DNA of 64,000 nucleotides. Source: Comamonadaceae bacterium. GTDB taxonomy: Bacteria > Pseudomonadota > Gammaproteobacteria > Burkholderiales > Burkholderiaceae_C. Positions 52,446 to 62,384 of the stretch are shown one piece after another. The stretch's first letter is position 1, and each line of letters begins with the position of its first letter. Location: positions 372,001 through 436,000 of the forward strand of contig JAIYAR010000009.1 in assembly GCA_027488985.1 (NCBI GenBank). Reading direction: 5' to 3'. The notes below the pieces were generated by a model, which worked only from the letters and a program-made list of their open reading frames with translations, did no database searches and had not been told where the DNA came from. The translations under genes were made by a program, and so were the position numbers.

Positions 52446-54191
52446 ATGACACAAAAACGCTTTCTGGAGGCGATTATTGTTGGTAGCGGGTTCGGCGGCG
52501 CGGTCGCGTGCTGCCGATTGGCGGCCCGATGGCCCGGAGAGGTGATGCTGCTGGAGCGCGGCAAGCGTTACCCCAAAGGCAGCTTCGCGCGCAGCCCCCA
52601 CGACTTCGCCAACAACTTCTGGTCTGAGGCCGAGCCCGGCCGCCCCCGCAAACTCAACGGTCTGTTCGACATCCGCAACTACCGCCGCATGGACTCCGTG
52701 GTCAGCGCGGGCCTGGGTGGAGGCTCGCTCATTTACGCCAATGTGTTTATGCCAGCCCCCGCTTGGGTGTTCGAGACCCGCTGGCCGGCCCAAGTGAATG
52801 CAGCTGCCCTAGCGCCCTATTACCGCATCAGCCAGAGCGTGCTGGGCGCCCGCCCGGTGCCTCCGGCCCAAGGGGACGCCAGGCGCACCATCCAACGCAC
52901 CGCCTTGTATGCCGCCTTTGCCAAGGCCGATGGCGCTACCAGCCGCCCGGCGGACATCTGTGTGTTCTTCGGCAAAGGCTACGCAGCACAACAGGGCCCT
53001 GCACTGCCCATCGGCGAGCAAGAACGCAACCGCTACGGCGCCACTCAGACATCGTGCACCTACTGCGGTGAGTGCGACGTAGGCTGCAATGTGCACGCCA
53101 AAAACACCTTGGACCTGAATTACCTGTTCGCGGCGGAAAAACAACATAGTGCCTTGATAGAGACCAGCTGCGAGGCCACCCGCATCACCCCCCTGAATGA
53201 AGCCGGGGCCGAAGACACCACTGCTGACGGCCGCCACGGCTACCGGGTGGACTACCGGGACGATGCCGGCAACGCGCGTCATGCTTTTACCCGACGCGTA
53301 GTGGTCTCCGCCGGCACACTGGGCAGCAACGAACTACTACTGCGTTGCCGGGATGAGTTCGGCACCCTGCCCCGATTGAGTCGCAAACTGGGTGAAGGCT
53401 TTTCCGGCAATGGCGACTTCCTGTCCTTTGTGACTGGGGGCGAGCGCGATGCCGATCCTAACTATGGTCCGGTCATCACCCAGTACATCGACTACGGCCT
53501 GCAGCAGCCCATAGACGGCAAGCCTGCTTTCCTGCTGGAGGACGCTGCCTACCCGTCGTTTGCCGCCTGGTATGTGGAGGGCATCCGCCCCGCCCTGAGC
53601 CTGAGTTACATCTTTACCCGCATCGCCAGGATGATGCGCTTGGTTTGGCGGTTTGCGGTGCAGTCGCTCGGCTCCGGCAAGTGGGGCGGCTCGGTGGTGG
53701 CATACCTCCACGCGCTGCTCAAGGGCGATGTGTCTTACAGAAGCAGCGTTTTGCTCTTTATGGGGCACGATGCAGCAGATGGGGTGATGAGCCTGCGGGG
53801 TGGCAAATTGGCGCTTGACTGGCCGCAAAAAAAAAGCCGCCCGCTCTACGACGCCATCGTGGCTTGCGGCAAACGCTTCAAGGAATTCACCAAGGCCAGC
53901 AGCTACATCCCGCAGCCCACTTGGTCCAGGCCGGTGCGCAACAACATCACAGTGCACCCGTTAGGCGGCTGTGCCTTGGCCGAAGACGCAGCGCATGGTG
54001 TTGTGAGCAGCATCGCCGGAAGCCGTGGACAGGCTTTCGGCTACCGCAGCCTGTATGTGGCAGATGGCTCCATCTTTCCCACCGGAGTAGGCGCCAACCC
54101 CAGCGCGACCATTGCCGCGCTGGCGGAATGGATTGCAGAAGACATCACCGGTAATACCCCGGACGACACCCTTGGAGTTCCTCATGCCTGA
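52446..54191 (+). CDS. GMC-family oxidoreductase (cholesterol oxidase-like)
   Basis: A 581-residue FAD enzyme that oxidises an alcohol. The FAD motif is AIIVGSGFGGAVACCRLAARWPG, and the GMC signature is VVSAGLGGGSLIYANV. Between lies a Cys-rich TYCGECDVGCNVHAKNTLDLNYL, as in cholesterol-oxidase-like proteins. The C-terminal VHPLGGCALAED and GANPSATIAAL hold the catalytic His and second flavin contact. It overlaps the following hydrolase gene by 8 bases, so they are translationally coupled. In some other bacteria the two parts are a single fused protein. Substrate could be a sterol-like or fatty compound. Confidence 0.85.
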   Translation: MTQKRFLEAIIVGSGFGGAVACCRLAARWPGEVMLLERGKRYPKGSFARSPHDFANNFWSEAEPGRPRKLNGLFDIRNYRRMDSVVSAGLGGGSLIYANVFMPAPAWVFETRWPAQVNAAALAPYYRISQSVLGARPVPPAQGDARRTIQRTALYAAFAKADGATSRPADICVFFGKGYAAQQGPALPIGEQERNRYGATQTSCTYCGECDVGCNVHAKNTLDLNYLFAAEKQHSALIETSCEATRITPLNEAGAEDTTADGRHGYRVDYRDDAGNARHAFTRRVVVSAGTLGSNELLLRCRDEFGTLPRLSRKLGEGFSGNGDFLSFVTGGERDADPNYGPVITQYIDYGLQQPIDGKPAFLLEDAAYPSFAAWYVEGIRPALSLSYIFTRIARMMRLVWRFAVQSLGSGKWGGSVVAYLHALLKGDVSYRSSVLLFMGHDAADGVMSLRGGKLALDWPQKKSRPLYDAIVACGKRFKEFTKASSYIPQPTWSRPVRNNITVHPLGGCALAEDAAHGVVSSIAGSRGQAFGYRSLYVADGSIFPTGVGANPSATIAALAEWIAEDITGNTPDDTLGVPHA

Positions 54192-55929
54192 GCACCGCAC
54201 CGCACCGGTAGGATTCCGGTTTACCGAAGAGATGAAGGGCTTCATCAGCCCCGGTCAGCGCACCTGCCAACATGGCTACGACGAAGGCAAAGCCCAAGGG
54301 CTGGCACTGATGTTCCACCTGACCATCGCCATGGACGACCTGGACGCCTTCATCGCCGACCCGGAGCACCAAGCAAAGACGATTGGTTACCTGGATGGCA
54401 GCTACATCGGCGGACAGCGGCCCGTGTTGGCGGGCGACTTCAATCTGTTTGCCGATAGCGGAGATGCCGACCGCAAAACCATGTTGTACCGCCTGCATTT
54501 TGAAAATGCGGCCGGTGAACCCCTGACCCTGAGCGGGCGCAAAGACATACGCAACGACTTTGGCTTCGATGCCTGGTCCGACACCACCACCCTGTACGTC
54601 AACATCTACCAGGGGCGTGTGAGCGCAGACCAAGAAGGCGCAGCCCATCTGCTGGCCAGCGGTATTTTGCATATCGGGGTGCGCGACTTTCTGCACCAGC
54701 TCACCACGTTCCGCGCCGATGCCCCCACGCTATCCGGGCGGCTGGATGCGATCCAGCGCTTTGGAAGGCTGTTTCTCGGCAAGCTGTGGGAAACGCATGG
54801 CCTGCCACGCCGCCACGGCCGCGAGCCGCGTATTCGCACCATCCCTTTGAACAGCCTGGAAGGCGTGAAGGGCGCAGATGTCAGTACCCACTACGCCAGC
54901 ACCGGAGACGGTCTGGGCATCAGCCTGCTGCGGTTTCAACGCGCCCCATGCAAGGACGTGGTGCTGCTGGTGCCGGGCCTTACTGCGTCCAGCGACATGT
55001 TCATCATGCCCGAGCACCGCAACCTCACCCAGGTGCTGCTCGATGAGGGTTTTACCGATGTGTGGACGCTGGACGGACGCATCAGCAAGCGCCAGCCCTA
55101 CAACCACAGTCGCCACCGCTTTAACGTGGACGACGTGGCCCTCTACGACAACCCTGCCGCGCTGGACGTGGTGCGCCGCGCTGTCGGGCCGGGGGCACGC
55201 ATCCACATCATCAGCCACTGCCTGGGGGCCCTGTCAGTGGCCATGAGCCTGTTCGGCAAAACCATCCAGGGCGTGCGCAGCGTCATCGTGAATGGCATAG
55301 CGCTCACGCCCAAGGTAGGCACATTTGCCAAGGCCAAGCTGGCCGTGGGTCCGTTTCTGGCGGAGTCAGTGTTAGGCGCGGACTACCTCAACCCGGAGTG
55401 GAACCAGCAGGCCGGCATCTCGCCCGGCAAGTTGTTGGCCAAAGGGGTGTCCTTGATGCACCGTGAATGCGATGTGCCCGAGTGCCACATGACCAGCTTC
55501 ATGTGGGGCTACGGTTACCCGGTGCTGTTCCGGCATGAGAACCTGCATGAAGTCACGCACCGCCGCACCGGCGATCTGTTCGGCGGCAGTGGTGTGCACT
55601 ACTACCGGCACATTCGCAAGATGGTGAGCGCCAACAATACCGCAGTGAAATTTGACCCCAAAGACGTGCGCTACCGCCACTTGCCCGACAACTACCTGCA
55701 GGACGCCGTCGACATCACCACGCCCTTACTGCTGGTGGCCGGCCAGGAAAACGCCCTGTTCCTCGACTCCAATGTGCTCTGCCATGAGCGGCTGGAGCAA
55801 GTGGTTCCGGGCCGACACCAGCTAGAGGTGATTCCTGGCTACGGGCATGCCGACGTGATCATCGGCAAGAACGCCGCGCAGGATGTTTTCCCGCGCTTCC
55901 TGAAGTTTTTGCGTCAGCACACCCACTGA
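54184..55929 (+). CDS. Alpha/beta hydrolase with N-terminal domain and Cys nucleophile
   Basis: A 581-residue protein. Residues 1-200 form a beta-rich domain (FRFTEEMKGFISPG, then MLYRLHFENAAGEPLTLSGRKDI, then DAWSDTTTLYVNIY). I associate this domain with proteins fused to GMC oxidoreductases. From about 250 an alpha/beta hydrolase follows: VVLLVPGLTASSDMFIM holds the oxyanion region. The nucleophile elbow is SHCLGA with Cys346 where most have Ser, and the His is in VIPGYGHADV. Cys nucleophiles occur in dienelactone hydrolases and PHA synthases. The gene overlaps the oxidoreductase by 8 bases, so the two likely act in sequence on one substrate. Confidence 0.8.
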   Translation: MPEHRTAPVGFRFTEEMKGFISPGQRTCQHGYDEGKAQGLALMFHLTIAMDDLDAFIADPEHQAKTIGYLDGSYIGGQRPVLAGDFNLFADSGDADRKTMLYRLHFENAAGEPLTLSGRKDIRNDFGFDAWSDTTTLYVNIYQGRVSADQEGAAHLLASGILHIGVRDFLHQLTTFRADAPTLSGRLDAIQRFGRLFLGKLWETHGLPRRHGREPRIRTIPLNSLEGVKGADVSTHYASTGDGLGISLLRFQRAPCKDVVLLVPGLTASSDMFIMPEHRNLTQVLLDEGFTDVWTLDGRISKRQPYNHSRHRFNVDDVALYDNPAALDVVRRAVGPGARIHIISHCLGALSVAMSLFGKTIQGVRSVIVNGIALTPKVGTFAKAKLAVGPFLAESVLGADYLNPEWNQQAGISPGKLLAKGVSLMHRECDVPECHMTSFMWGYGYPVLFRHENLHEVTHRRTGDLFGGSGVHYYRHIRKMVSANNTAVKFDPKDVRYRHLPDNYLQDAVDITTPLLLVAGQENALFLDSNVLCHERLEQVVPGRHQLEVIPGYGHADVIIGKNAAQDVFPRFLKFLRQHTH

Positions 55930-55951
55930 CCCGGGCGGCCTGCCCGCCGCT

Positions 55952-56935
55952 TTATTCGATCTTCAGATTCTGGGTGCGCACCACGTCACGCCATGCTTGG
56001 TAATCCGCCTCGATGAAACGGGTTTGGGCTGAGGGAGTACCGGGCATGGCGTCCACCGCGTCCACTTTGAAGCGGGCCTGCACCTCGGGCAGAGCAACGA
56101 CTTTGTTCAGGGCCGTGTTGAGTTTCTCAATCACCGCAGCTGGTGTTCCTGCAGGCGCAGCCAGGGCGAAGAAGTTCTGCACATCAAAGCCCTTGAAGCC
56201 AGCCTCGGTCATGCTGGGTACATCGGGCATGGCGCTGGAGCGTTTGGCACTGGTCACAGCCAGAGGCTTGACCCGGCCTTCCTTGATCATGGGCAGCAAC
56301 GCGGGGATGGTGCCCGTAACCAACTGCAGCTGGCCGGAGATCATGTCCATGGTGGCAGGCGCCACGCCACGGTAGGGAATATGCGTGATGAAGGTGCCGG
56401 TGCGTGCTTTGAGCAATTCCAACACCAAATGATTCACACCGCCGGCACCTGCGGAACCGTAATTCAGTGCGCCAGGTTGTGCCTTGGCTTTGTTCACCAA
56501 ATCTTGCATGGAAGTAATGCCGGTTTGTGGCGTGGTAGCCCAGACCAAGGGGCCACTGGCAATCATGCCCACAGGCGTGAAGCTCTTGACAGGGTCATAG
56601 CCCGCAGTAGGCAAGGACGCTGCCACTGTGGTGAAAGGTGAGGCGATCAGGAGCAAGGTGTAGCCGTCGGCAGCCTGTTGCGCCACGTACTGGGTGCCGA
56701 TGGCACCGGAAGCACCGGTGCGGTTTTCCACCACAAAGCTGCCACCCATCACCTCGCCCAGCTTCTGGGCCATCAGACGGCCCATGGCATCGGTTCCGGC
56801 GCCGGGTGCGAAGGGCACGACGATCTTGACTGGTTTTTCGGGGAAGCTGCCCTGTGCCCGGGCACCAGTGATGCAAAGACCTGCCAGCATCAAGGTAAAC
56901 AACGTGGAACGGCGGGAAGTGAAAGCGGTTTTCAT
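55952..56935 (-). CDS. Bug-family tripartite tricarboxylate transporter substrate-binding protein
   Basis: A 327-residue periplasmic receptor with a signal peptide (STLFTLMLAGLCITGARAQG). The family opening FPEKPVKIVVPFAPGAGTDAMGRLMAQKLGE is clear, followed by VVENRTGASGAIGTQYVAQQAADGYTLLL and a C-terminal MTEAGFKGFDVQNFFALAAPAGTPAAVIEKLN. Such receptors are greatly expanded in Comamonadaceae and bind carboxylates or aromatic acids. No membrane partner genes (TctA/TctB) are near, so it may be an orphan receptor. It converges with the hydrolase gene. Confidence 0.92.
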   Translation of the reverse strand: MKTAFTSRRSTLFTLMLAGLCITGARAQGSFPEKPVKIVVPFAPGAGTDAMGRLMAQKLGEVMGGSFVVENRTGASGAIGTQYVAQQAADGYTLLLIASPFTTVAASLPTAGYDPVKSFTPVGMIASGPLVWATTPQTGITSMQDLVNKAKAQPGALNYGSAGAGGVNHLVLELLKARTGTFITHIPYRGVAPATMDMISGQLQLVTGTIPALLPMIKEGRVKPLAVTSAKRSSAMPDVPSMTEAGFKGFDVQNFFALAAPAGTPAAVIEKLNTALNKVVALPEVQARFKVDAVDAMPGTPSAQTRFIEADYQAWRDVVRTQNLKIE

Positions 56936-57023
56936 GGTGAAAGCACTGGAGAGTGAGTCTTAAAGATCTCCACTATGGGCGCATCGAATTGCAAACCCAT
57001 GACATCCTTGTAAACACATACTG

Positions 57024-57052
57024 TTGACACTGTCCATATGGCAAAGAAGAAT
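57024..57052 (+). promoter_or_regulatory. Possible sigma-70 promoter of the orphan membrane protein gene
   Basis: TTGACA (57024-57029) matches the -35 consensus fully. A 17-base spacer leads to AAGAAT (57047-57052), which matches the -10 consensus at four of six positions. The start codon is 31 bases downstream. Confidence 0.45.
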
Positions 57053-57082
57053 GTTTGATAGCCTCAAATTGAAGGAATGACT

Positions 57083-57877
57083 ATGTCGATATCGGCAATG
57101 GGTGATTTGCAGTCTTGGGCGCACATCCATGGGGCAGGTTGGAGCTTGGCGTCCAAGGCGCTGATCGTCTATGGCGGCTTGATGGCATTGGCAATGGCTA
57201 TCACTTACTTCGTGTCCTTGAGTGACGCACGGACGATCCGGGACGTTGGCATTTGGGCCAAACCCATGAAATTCATGGCTGCCACGGCGCTATTTGCATG
57301 GACTACCGTGTGGCTGACGCACTTGGCCAGCAACACAGTTGCAAACGGGAGCGCTTTTACCTGGATCGCACTATTGCTCATCATCACTTCACTGTTTGAA
57401 GTGGTTTACATCACCTACCAGGCGTCCCAAGGCGCGGCGTCTCACTACAACACCAGCGACCCGGTTCACGCCCGATTGTTCGGTCTCATGGGGATCGCAG
57501 CGGTGGGCTTGACGGCATCCCAAGCCTGGCTGGCTTGGGAAATCTGGAAGGTTCAGAATAGCCCGGACATCCCGGTTGTCACACTGAGCGTCATCGTAGG
57601 ATTGATACTCACTTTTTTGCTGGCTACAGTGAGTGGTTTTCTATTGGGTGGCAACCAGCCACCACCCGGGCAAGGTCTGCCAATCGTTGGCTGGCATTTG
57701 CACAAAGACATTCGACCATCGCACTTTCTGGGCGTGCATGCCCAGCAATTCATTCCCTTGCTCGGGCTATTTGCAGAGCGGTTTCTGGGGAACTGGGCCA
57801 CTCAAGGCTTTGGCGTGGGAACAACGCTGTACGTGGTCGCGTGGGCGGTTTTGACTTGGACCGGCCTCAGCGCCTAG
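57083..57877 (+). CDS. Hypothetical multi-pass membrane protein
   Basis: A 264-residue protein I do not recognise. About seven hydrophobic segments are seen: ALIVYGGLMALAMAITYFVSL, KFMAATALFAWTTVWLTHLA, TWIALLLIITSLFEVVYITYQA, GLMGIAAVGLTASQAWLAW, VVTLSVIVGLILTFLLATVSGFLL, a reentrant QFIPLLGLFAE and TTLYVVAWAVLTWTGL. A His in GWHLHKDIRPSHFLGVHAQQF could bind a metal or haem. The ATG at 57083 is preferred over 57077 because of its distance to GAAGGA at 57071-57076. Function is unknown. Confidence 0.65.
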   Translation: MSISAMGDLQSWAHIHGAGWSLASKALIVYGGLMALAMAITYFVSLSDARTIRDVGIWAKPMKFMAATALFAWTTVWLTHLASNTVANGSAFTWIALLLIITSLFEVVYITYQASQGAASHYNTSDPVHARLFGLMGIAAVGLTASQAWLAWEIWKVQNSPDIPVVTLSVIVGLILTFLLATVSGFLLGGNQPPPGQGLPIVGWHLHKDIRPSHFLGVHAQQFIPLLGLFAERFLGNWATQGFGVGTTLYVVAWAVLTWTGLSA

Positions 57878-57891
57878 TCGGTCGGCCCATG

Positions 57892-57917
57892 AAAAAAGCC
57901 CGCAACCCATTCGGGCT
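57892..57917 (-). terminator. Intrinsic terminator of tRNA-Ser
   Basis: On the minus strand AGCCCG / CGGGCT forms a 6-bp stem followed by TTTTTT. It lies 15 bases past the tRNA CCA end. Confidence 0.8.
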
Positions 57918-57932
57918 GCAGGCTTCGTCATT

Positions 57933-58022
57933 TGGCGGAGAAGGTGGGATTCGAACCCACGGTAGGGTCGCCCCTACGCTTGATTTCGAGTCAAGTACAT
58001 TCGACCACTCTGCCACTTCTCC
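57933..58022 (-). tRNA. tRNA-Ser (anticodon CGA)
   Basis: A 90-base class II tRNA on the minus strand. The acceptor GGAGAAG pairs with CTTCTCC, discriminator is G and the CCA is encoded. The anticodon stem CTTGA/TCAAG encloses CTCGAAA, giving anticodon CGA, which reads UCG. There is a long variable arm (GCGTAGGGGCGACCCTAC) and a T-arm GGTTCGAATCC. It lies 62 bases downstream of serS, the enzyme that charges it. Confidence 0.97.
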
Positions 58023-58084
58023 TGAATTCGCATCGGTCGAAACGAAGCCGCGATTCTAGCAGGCTCCGCCAACCGACCACTGCC

Positions 58085-59419
<1,335 letters not shown>

Positions 59420-59427
59420 TCAGGCTC

Positions 59428-59470
59428 TAGCGCCCTATTCTATTGCGCGAGCAGCTATGTTTTTCATAGC
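59428..59470 (-). repeat. Dispersed 43-bp-register repeat, copy 9
   Basis: TAGCGC, 11 bases, GCGC, 9 bases ending AGCTA, 8 bases, ATAGC. It lies in the 89-base gap between ispH and serS, upstream of serS on its coding strand. Confidence 0.8.
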
Positions 59471-59484
59471 GACCCGCACTGTGC

Positions 59485-60435
59485 TCATGCGTCCAGCTTC
59501 AGGCCTTTGGGCAGCGGGAACTTCACGGTTTCTTCAATGCCGTCCATCTTGCGCACCGACACGGCGCCCAGCGCCTTGATGCGGTCGATCACGGCTTTCA
59601 CCAGTATCTCAGGGGCGCTGGCGCCTGCAGTAAGGCCCACGCGGGAGCGGCCTTCAAACCACTCGGGCTTGAGCTCATCGGCGTTGTCCACCATGTAGCT
59701 CTCGGTGCCCAGCTTCTTGGCCACTTCGCGCAGGCGGTTGCTGTTGGAGCTGGTGGGGCTGCCCACCACAATCACGATGTCGACTTGCGGGCTCATCACC
59801 TTCACTGCGTCCTGGCGGTTCTGGGTGGCGTAGCAAATGTCCTGCATCTTGGGCTTTTTGATCAGCGGGAAGCGGGCGACCACCGCATCGGTAATCTCCT
59901 TTGCGTCGTCCACACTCAGGGTGGTTTGCGTCACCACGGCCAGTTTGGTGGTCTGGCTGGGCTGCACTTTGGCTACGTCGGCCACGTCTTCCACCAAGTG
60001 AATCCCGCTATCGAGCTGCCCCATGGTGCCTTCCACCTCAGGGTGGCCCTTATGGCCGATCATGATGAACTCGTAGCCCTCTTTGTGCAGCTTGGCTACT
60101 TCCACGTGCACCTTGGTCACCAGCGGGCAGGTGGCGTCAAAAATCTGGAAACCACGTCGCTCCGCCTCGCGCTGGATGGCCTGGCTCACGCCATGGGCTG
60201 AGAATACCAGTGTGGCACCCGGCGGCACATCGTCCAGCTCTTCAATGAAGATGGCGCCGCGCTCCTTGAGGTCGTTTACCACGTAGGTGTTGTGCACGAT
60301 CTCGTGACGTACGTAGATGGGGCGGCCGAACTTGGCCAAGGCTTTTTCCACGATTTCGATGGCACGGTCCACGCCGGCACAAAAGCCACGTGGCTCAGCC
60401 AGCAAAATCTCTTGGGGTAATACCGGCGCAGTCAT
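59485..60435 (-). CDS. ispH: 4-hydroxy-3-methylbut-2-enyl diphosphate reductase
   Basis: The last step of the non-mevalonate isoprenoid pathway, making IPP and DMAPP with a 4Fe-4S cluster. The 316-residue length fits. Cluster ligands are Cys in PRGFCAGVDRAIEIVEK near residue 19, DATCPLVTKVHVEV near 100 and DICYATQNRQDAV near 200. A conserved VVGSPTSSNSNRL and a final IDRIKALGA-type region are present. The gene starts within the fkpB stop region (4-base overlap), so ispH is translated from an fkpB-ispH transcript. This is the usual linkage in betaproteobacteria. Confidence 0.97.
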   Translation of the reverse strand: MTAPVLPQEILLAEPRGFCAGVDRAIEIVEKALAKFGRPIYVRHEIVHNTYVVNDLKERGAIFIEELDDVPPGATLVFSAHGVSQAIQREAERRGFQIFDATCPLVTKVHVEVAKLHKEGYEFIMIGHKGHPEVEGTMGQLDSGIHLVEDVADVAKVQPSQTTKLAVVTQTTLSVDDAKEITDAVVARFPLIKKPKMQDICYATQNRQDAVKVMSPQVDIVIVVGSPTSSNSNRLREVAKKLGTESYMVDNADELKPEWFEGRSRVGLTAGASAPEILVKAVIDRIKALGAVSVRKMDGIEETVKFPLPKGLKLDA

Positions 60436-60896
60436 AGCACTCCGATCAGCTGCACTTCAAAGGTCACCGGCTGGCCGGCAAGCGGATGGTTGAAGTCGAA
60501 CAACACGGCCCGCTCCGCGCCCTCGCCACGCAGTTGCAGCACCACACCGGCAAACTGGCCTTGGCCATCGGGCGTGGGGAACTGCACCACATCGCCCACG
60601 TTGTAGGTCTCCAGCGGGTCGCCCATCTGGGTCAGCACCTTGCGGGCCAGCCATTGCTGCATGTCAGGGTTGCGCTCGCCAAAGGCAGCGCCTGCCGGCA
60701 GCTCAAAGGTGGCGCGTGCGCCCTCTTCCATGTCCATCAAGCAGGCCTCGACCGCAGGCGACAGCTCGCCAGTGCCCAGGCTCAGGGTAGCGGGCTTGCC
60801 GTCGAAGGTGTTGATGATGTCCCCGGCGGGGCCGCCCAGGCGGTAATGCAAGGTGAGAAAGGAGCCCGGCTGAACCCGGGGAAGCGTGCTGGTCAT
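60432..60896 (-). CDS. fkpB: FKBP-type peptidyl-prolyl isomerase FkpB (SlpA)
   Basis: A 154-residue prolyl isomerase and chaperone of the SlyD-like group. Its opening FLTLHYRLGGPAGDIINTFDGKPATLSLGTGELSPAVEACLMDMEEGAR matches the FKBP half-domains. The flap insert (ERNPDMQQWLARKVLTQ) and NHPLAGQPVTFEVQLIGV end are standard. The ATG at 60896 is preferred over an upstream ATG at 61154, whose extra residues would overlap radC. It overlaps ispH by 4 bases. No metal-binding tail as in SlyD is present. Confidence 0.9.
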   Translation of the reverse strand: MTSTLPRVQPGSFLTLHYRLGGPAGDIINTFDGKPATLSLGTGELSPAVEACLMDMEEGARATFELPAGAAFGERNPDMQQWLARKVLTQMGDPLETYNVGDVVQFPTPDGQGQFAGVVLQLRGEGAERAVLFDFNHPLAGQPVTFEVQLIGVL

Positions 60897-60920
60897 AAAA
60901 GTCCCGATAAACTGCCCTCT

Positions 60921-60926
60921 ATTGTA
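60921..60926 (-). promoter_or_regulatory. Possible -10 element for fkpB-ispH
   Basis: TACAAT on the minus strand, 25 bases upstream of the fkpB start, matches the -10 consensus at five of six positions. The -35 region is weak. Confidence 0.35.
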
Positions 60927-60998
60927 GAAAGCCAGGCCTGATAACCCCATCCGGCACTGGTTTGGCCCTGAATTCACCCTTGCACAGCCTCTGCTGCC

Positions 60999-61718
60999 AT
61001 GCCCCTCAAAGACCTCCCTCTGGAAGCCCAACAGCGCGAGAAGTTGCTCGCGCGCGGCCCAGGGGCGCTCAGCGATGCGGAGTTGCTGGCCATTTTGTTG
61101 CGCACCGGCATTGCGGGCAAAGGGGTGTTGCAGATGGCTGAAGAGCTTTTGCAACTCAAAAATGATAGCGCTTCACGCACAGCCGACGGGCGCCAAGGCG
61201 GGTTTGGAGGCATAGCCGGCTTGCTGCATGCCACGGCAGACGACCTCAAGCGCGTCAAAGGCCTGGGGCCTGCCAAGCGGGCCGAGATCGTGGCGGTGCT
61301 CGAGCTCGCCCGCCGCGCCATGGCGCAGCGCCTGCAGGAGCGCGAGGTGTTTGCCGACCCGCAGGCCGTCAAGCACTACCTGCAACTGCACCTGGCCGCC
61401 AAAGGGCATGAGGTGTTTGCGGTGCTTTTCTTGGACAGCCAAAACAAACTGCTGGCCATGGAAGAGCTGTTTCGCGGCACGCTTACTCAAACCAGCGTGT
61501 ACCCCCGCGAAGTCGTCATCCGCGCGCTGCACCACAGTGCGGCCGCCGTGGTACTGGCGCATAACCACCCCAGCGGCAGTGTGCGGCCCAGCCGTGCGGA
61601 CGAGGCTCTCACGCAAACACTCAAGGCCGCACTCGCACTGGTGGATGTGCGGGTGCTGGACCACATCATCGTAGGCCCCGGCCAGGCACTGTCCATGGCC
61701 GAGACCGGACTCATCTAA
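60999..61718 (+). CDS. radC: RadC family protein (JAMM domain) with an in-frame repeat insert
   Basis: A 239-residue protein with an N-terminal helix-hairpin-helix part and a C-terminal JAMM (MPN) metalloprotease-like domain. The metal motif is [15 protein letters not shown] (HxH, then Asp). A role in DNA repair was proposed and later disputed, and function remains open. Compared with E. coli RadC, about 16 residues are extra near 50-66 ([16 protein letters not shown]). They fall on dispersed repeat copy 10. The domain that follows ([32 protein letters not shown]) is intact, so the protein is probably functional. Divergent from fkpB over 102 bases. Confidence 0.92.
   Translation: MPLKDLPLEAQQREKLLARGPGALSDAELLAILLRTGIAGKGVLQMAEELLQLKNDSASRTADGRQGGFGGIAGLLHATADDLKRVKGLGPAKRAEIVAVLELARRAMAQRLQEREVFADPQAVKHYLQLHLAAKGHEVFAVLFLDSQNKLLAMEELFRGTLTQTSVYPREVVIRALHHSAAAVVLAHNHPSGSVRPSRADEALTQTLKAALALVDVRVLDHIIVGPGQALSMAETGLI
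61153..61195 (+). repeat. Dispersed 43-bp-register repeat, copy 10 (inside radC)
   Basis: The GCTAT end is degraded, but TAGCGCTTC, ACGC, 11 bases and GCGCCA follow in the standard register. The flank GGCGGGTTTGG matches the GCCTATTTG-type end of other copies. It encodes the extra residues of RadC. Confidence 0.65.
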
Positions 61719-61727
61719 AGGGCAGCC

Positions 61728-62372
61728 ATGAAGATCAACGCCCTTTCCGACCTGAAGTTGGTCAAAAAAGAAATCGAAGCTCAGGCCGCACGCGAGGCCG
61801 CGCTAGCCGCTCAAAAGGCTTTAGAGGCCAAACGCAAAGCCGCTGCCAGCAACCTGTTTCAGGCGGCCATCGGCAAAGTGAAGCCCATGGAGCCGCCTCA
61901 GCGCGCCAAGCTGACACCGGATCCGCCCAAACCCATTCCCAAGCAGCAGATGCTGGATGACGCTGCTGCGCTGCAAGAAGCACTGAGCGACGAGGTGGAC
62001 GTGACCACCCTGCTGGACACGGACGACAACCTGAGTTTTCGCCGCCCCGGCGTGGGCACGGATGTGACCCAGAAACTGCGCAAAGGCAAGTGGAGCATCC
62101 AGAAGCAGATTGACCTGCACGGCTACCGCAGCGACGAGGCGCGCGAGGCATTGGGCGCTTTCATCCGCGAATCGCACCGCAACGGTATTCGGTGTGTGCG
62201 CGTGGTGCATGGCAAAGGACTCGGCTCGCCCGGCAAGGCCCCGGTGCTCAAGGAAAAAGTGCACAAGTGGCTGGTGCAAAAGGCCGAAGTAGTGGCCTTT
62301 GTGCAAGCCCAGCCCGCGCAGGGCGGCGCAGGTGCGCTGGTGGTGCTGCTGCAGCCGCAGAACCGCGCTTGA
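61728..62372 (+). CDS. Smr/MutS2-type domain protein
   Basis: A 214-residue protein with a C-terminal Smr domain. The typical IDLHGYRSDEAREALGAFIRESHRNG is followed by CVRVVHGKGLGSPGKAPVLKEKVHKWLVQ and a C-terminal GGAGALVVLLQP. In MutS2 and related proteins this domain has nuclease activity. The first 60 residues are a charged helix rich in Ala/Lys (AAREAALAAQKALEAKRK). The proteins of this size are annotated YdaL/SmrA-like. The ATG at 61728 lies 9 bases after the radC stop, so they probably share a transcript. Confidence 0.87.
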   Translation: MKINALSDLKLVKKEIEAQAAREAALAAQKALEAKRKAAASNLFQAAIGKVKPMEPPQRAKLTPDPPKPIPKQQMLDDAAALQEALSDEVDVTTLLDTDDNLSFRRPGVGTDVTQKLRKGKWSIQKQIDLHGYRSDEAREALGAFIRESHRNGIRCVRVVHGKGLGSPGKAPVLKEKVHKWLVQKAEVVAFVQAQPAQGGAGALVVLLQPQNRA

Positions 62373-62384
62373 ACTGAACGCGGC

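Noticed and set aside
61799-61835. A GCGCTAG...TTTAGAGGCCAAA stretch in the Smr gene resembling the dispersed repeat
   Set aside because: The blocks are not in the 43-base register and the codons give an ordinary Ala/Lys helix, so chance is more likely.
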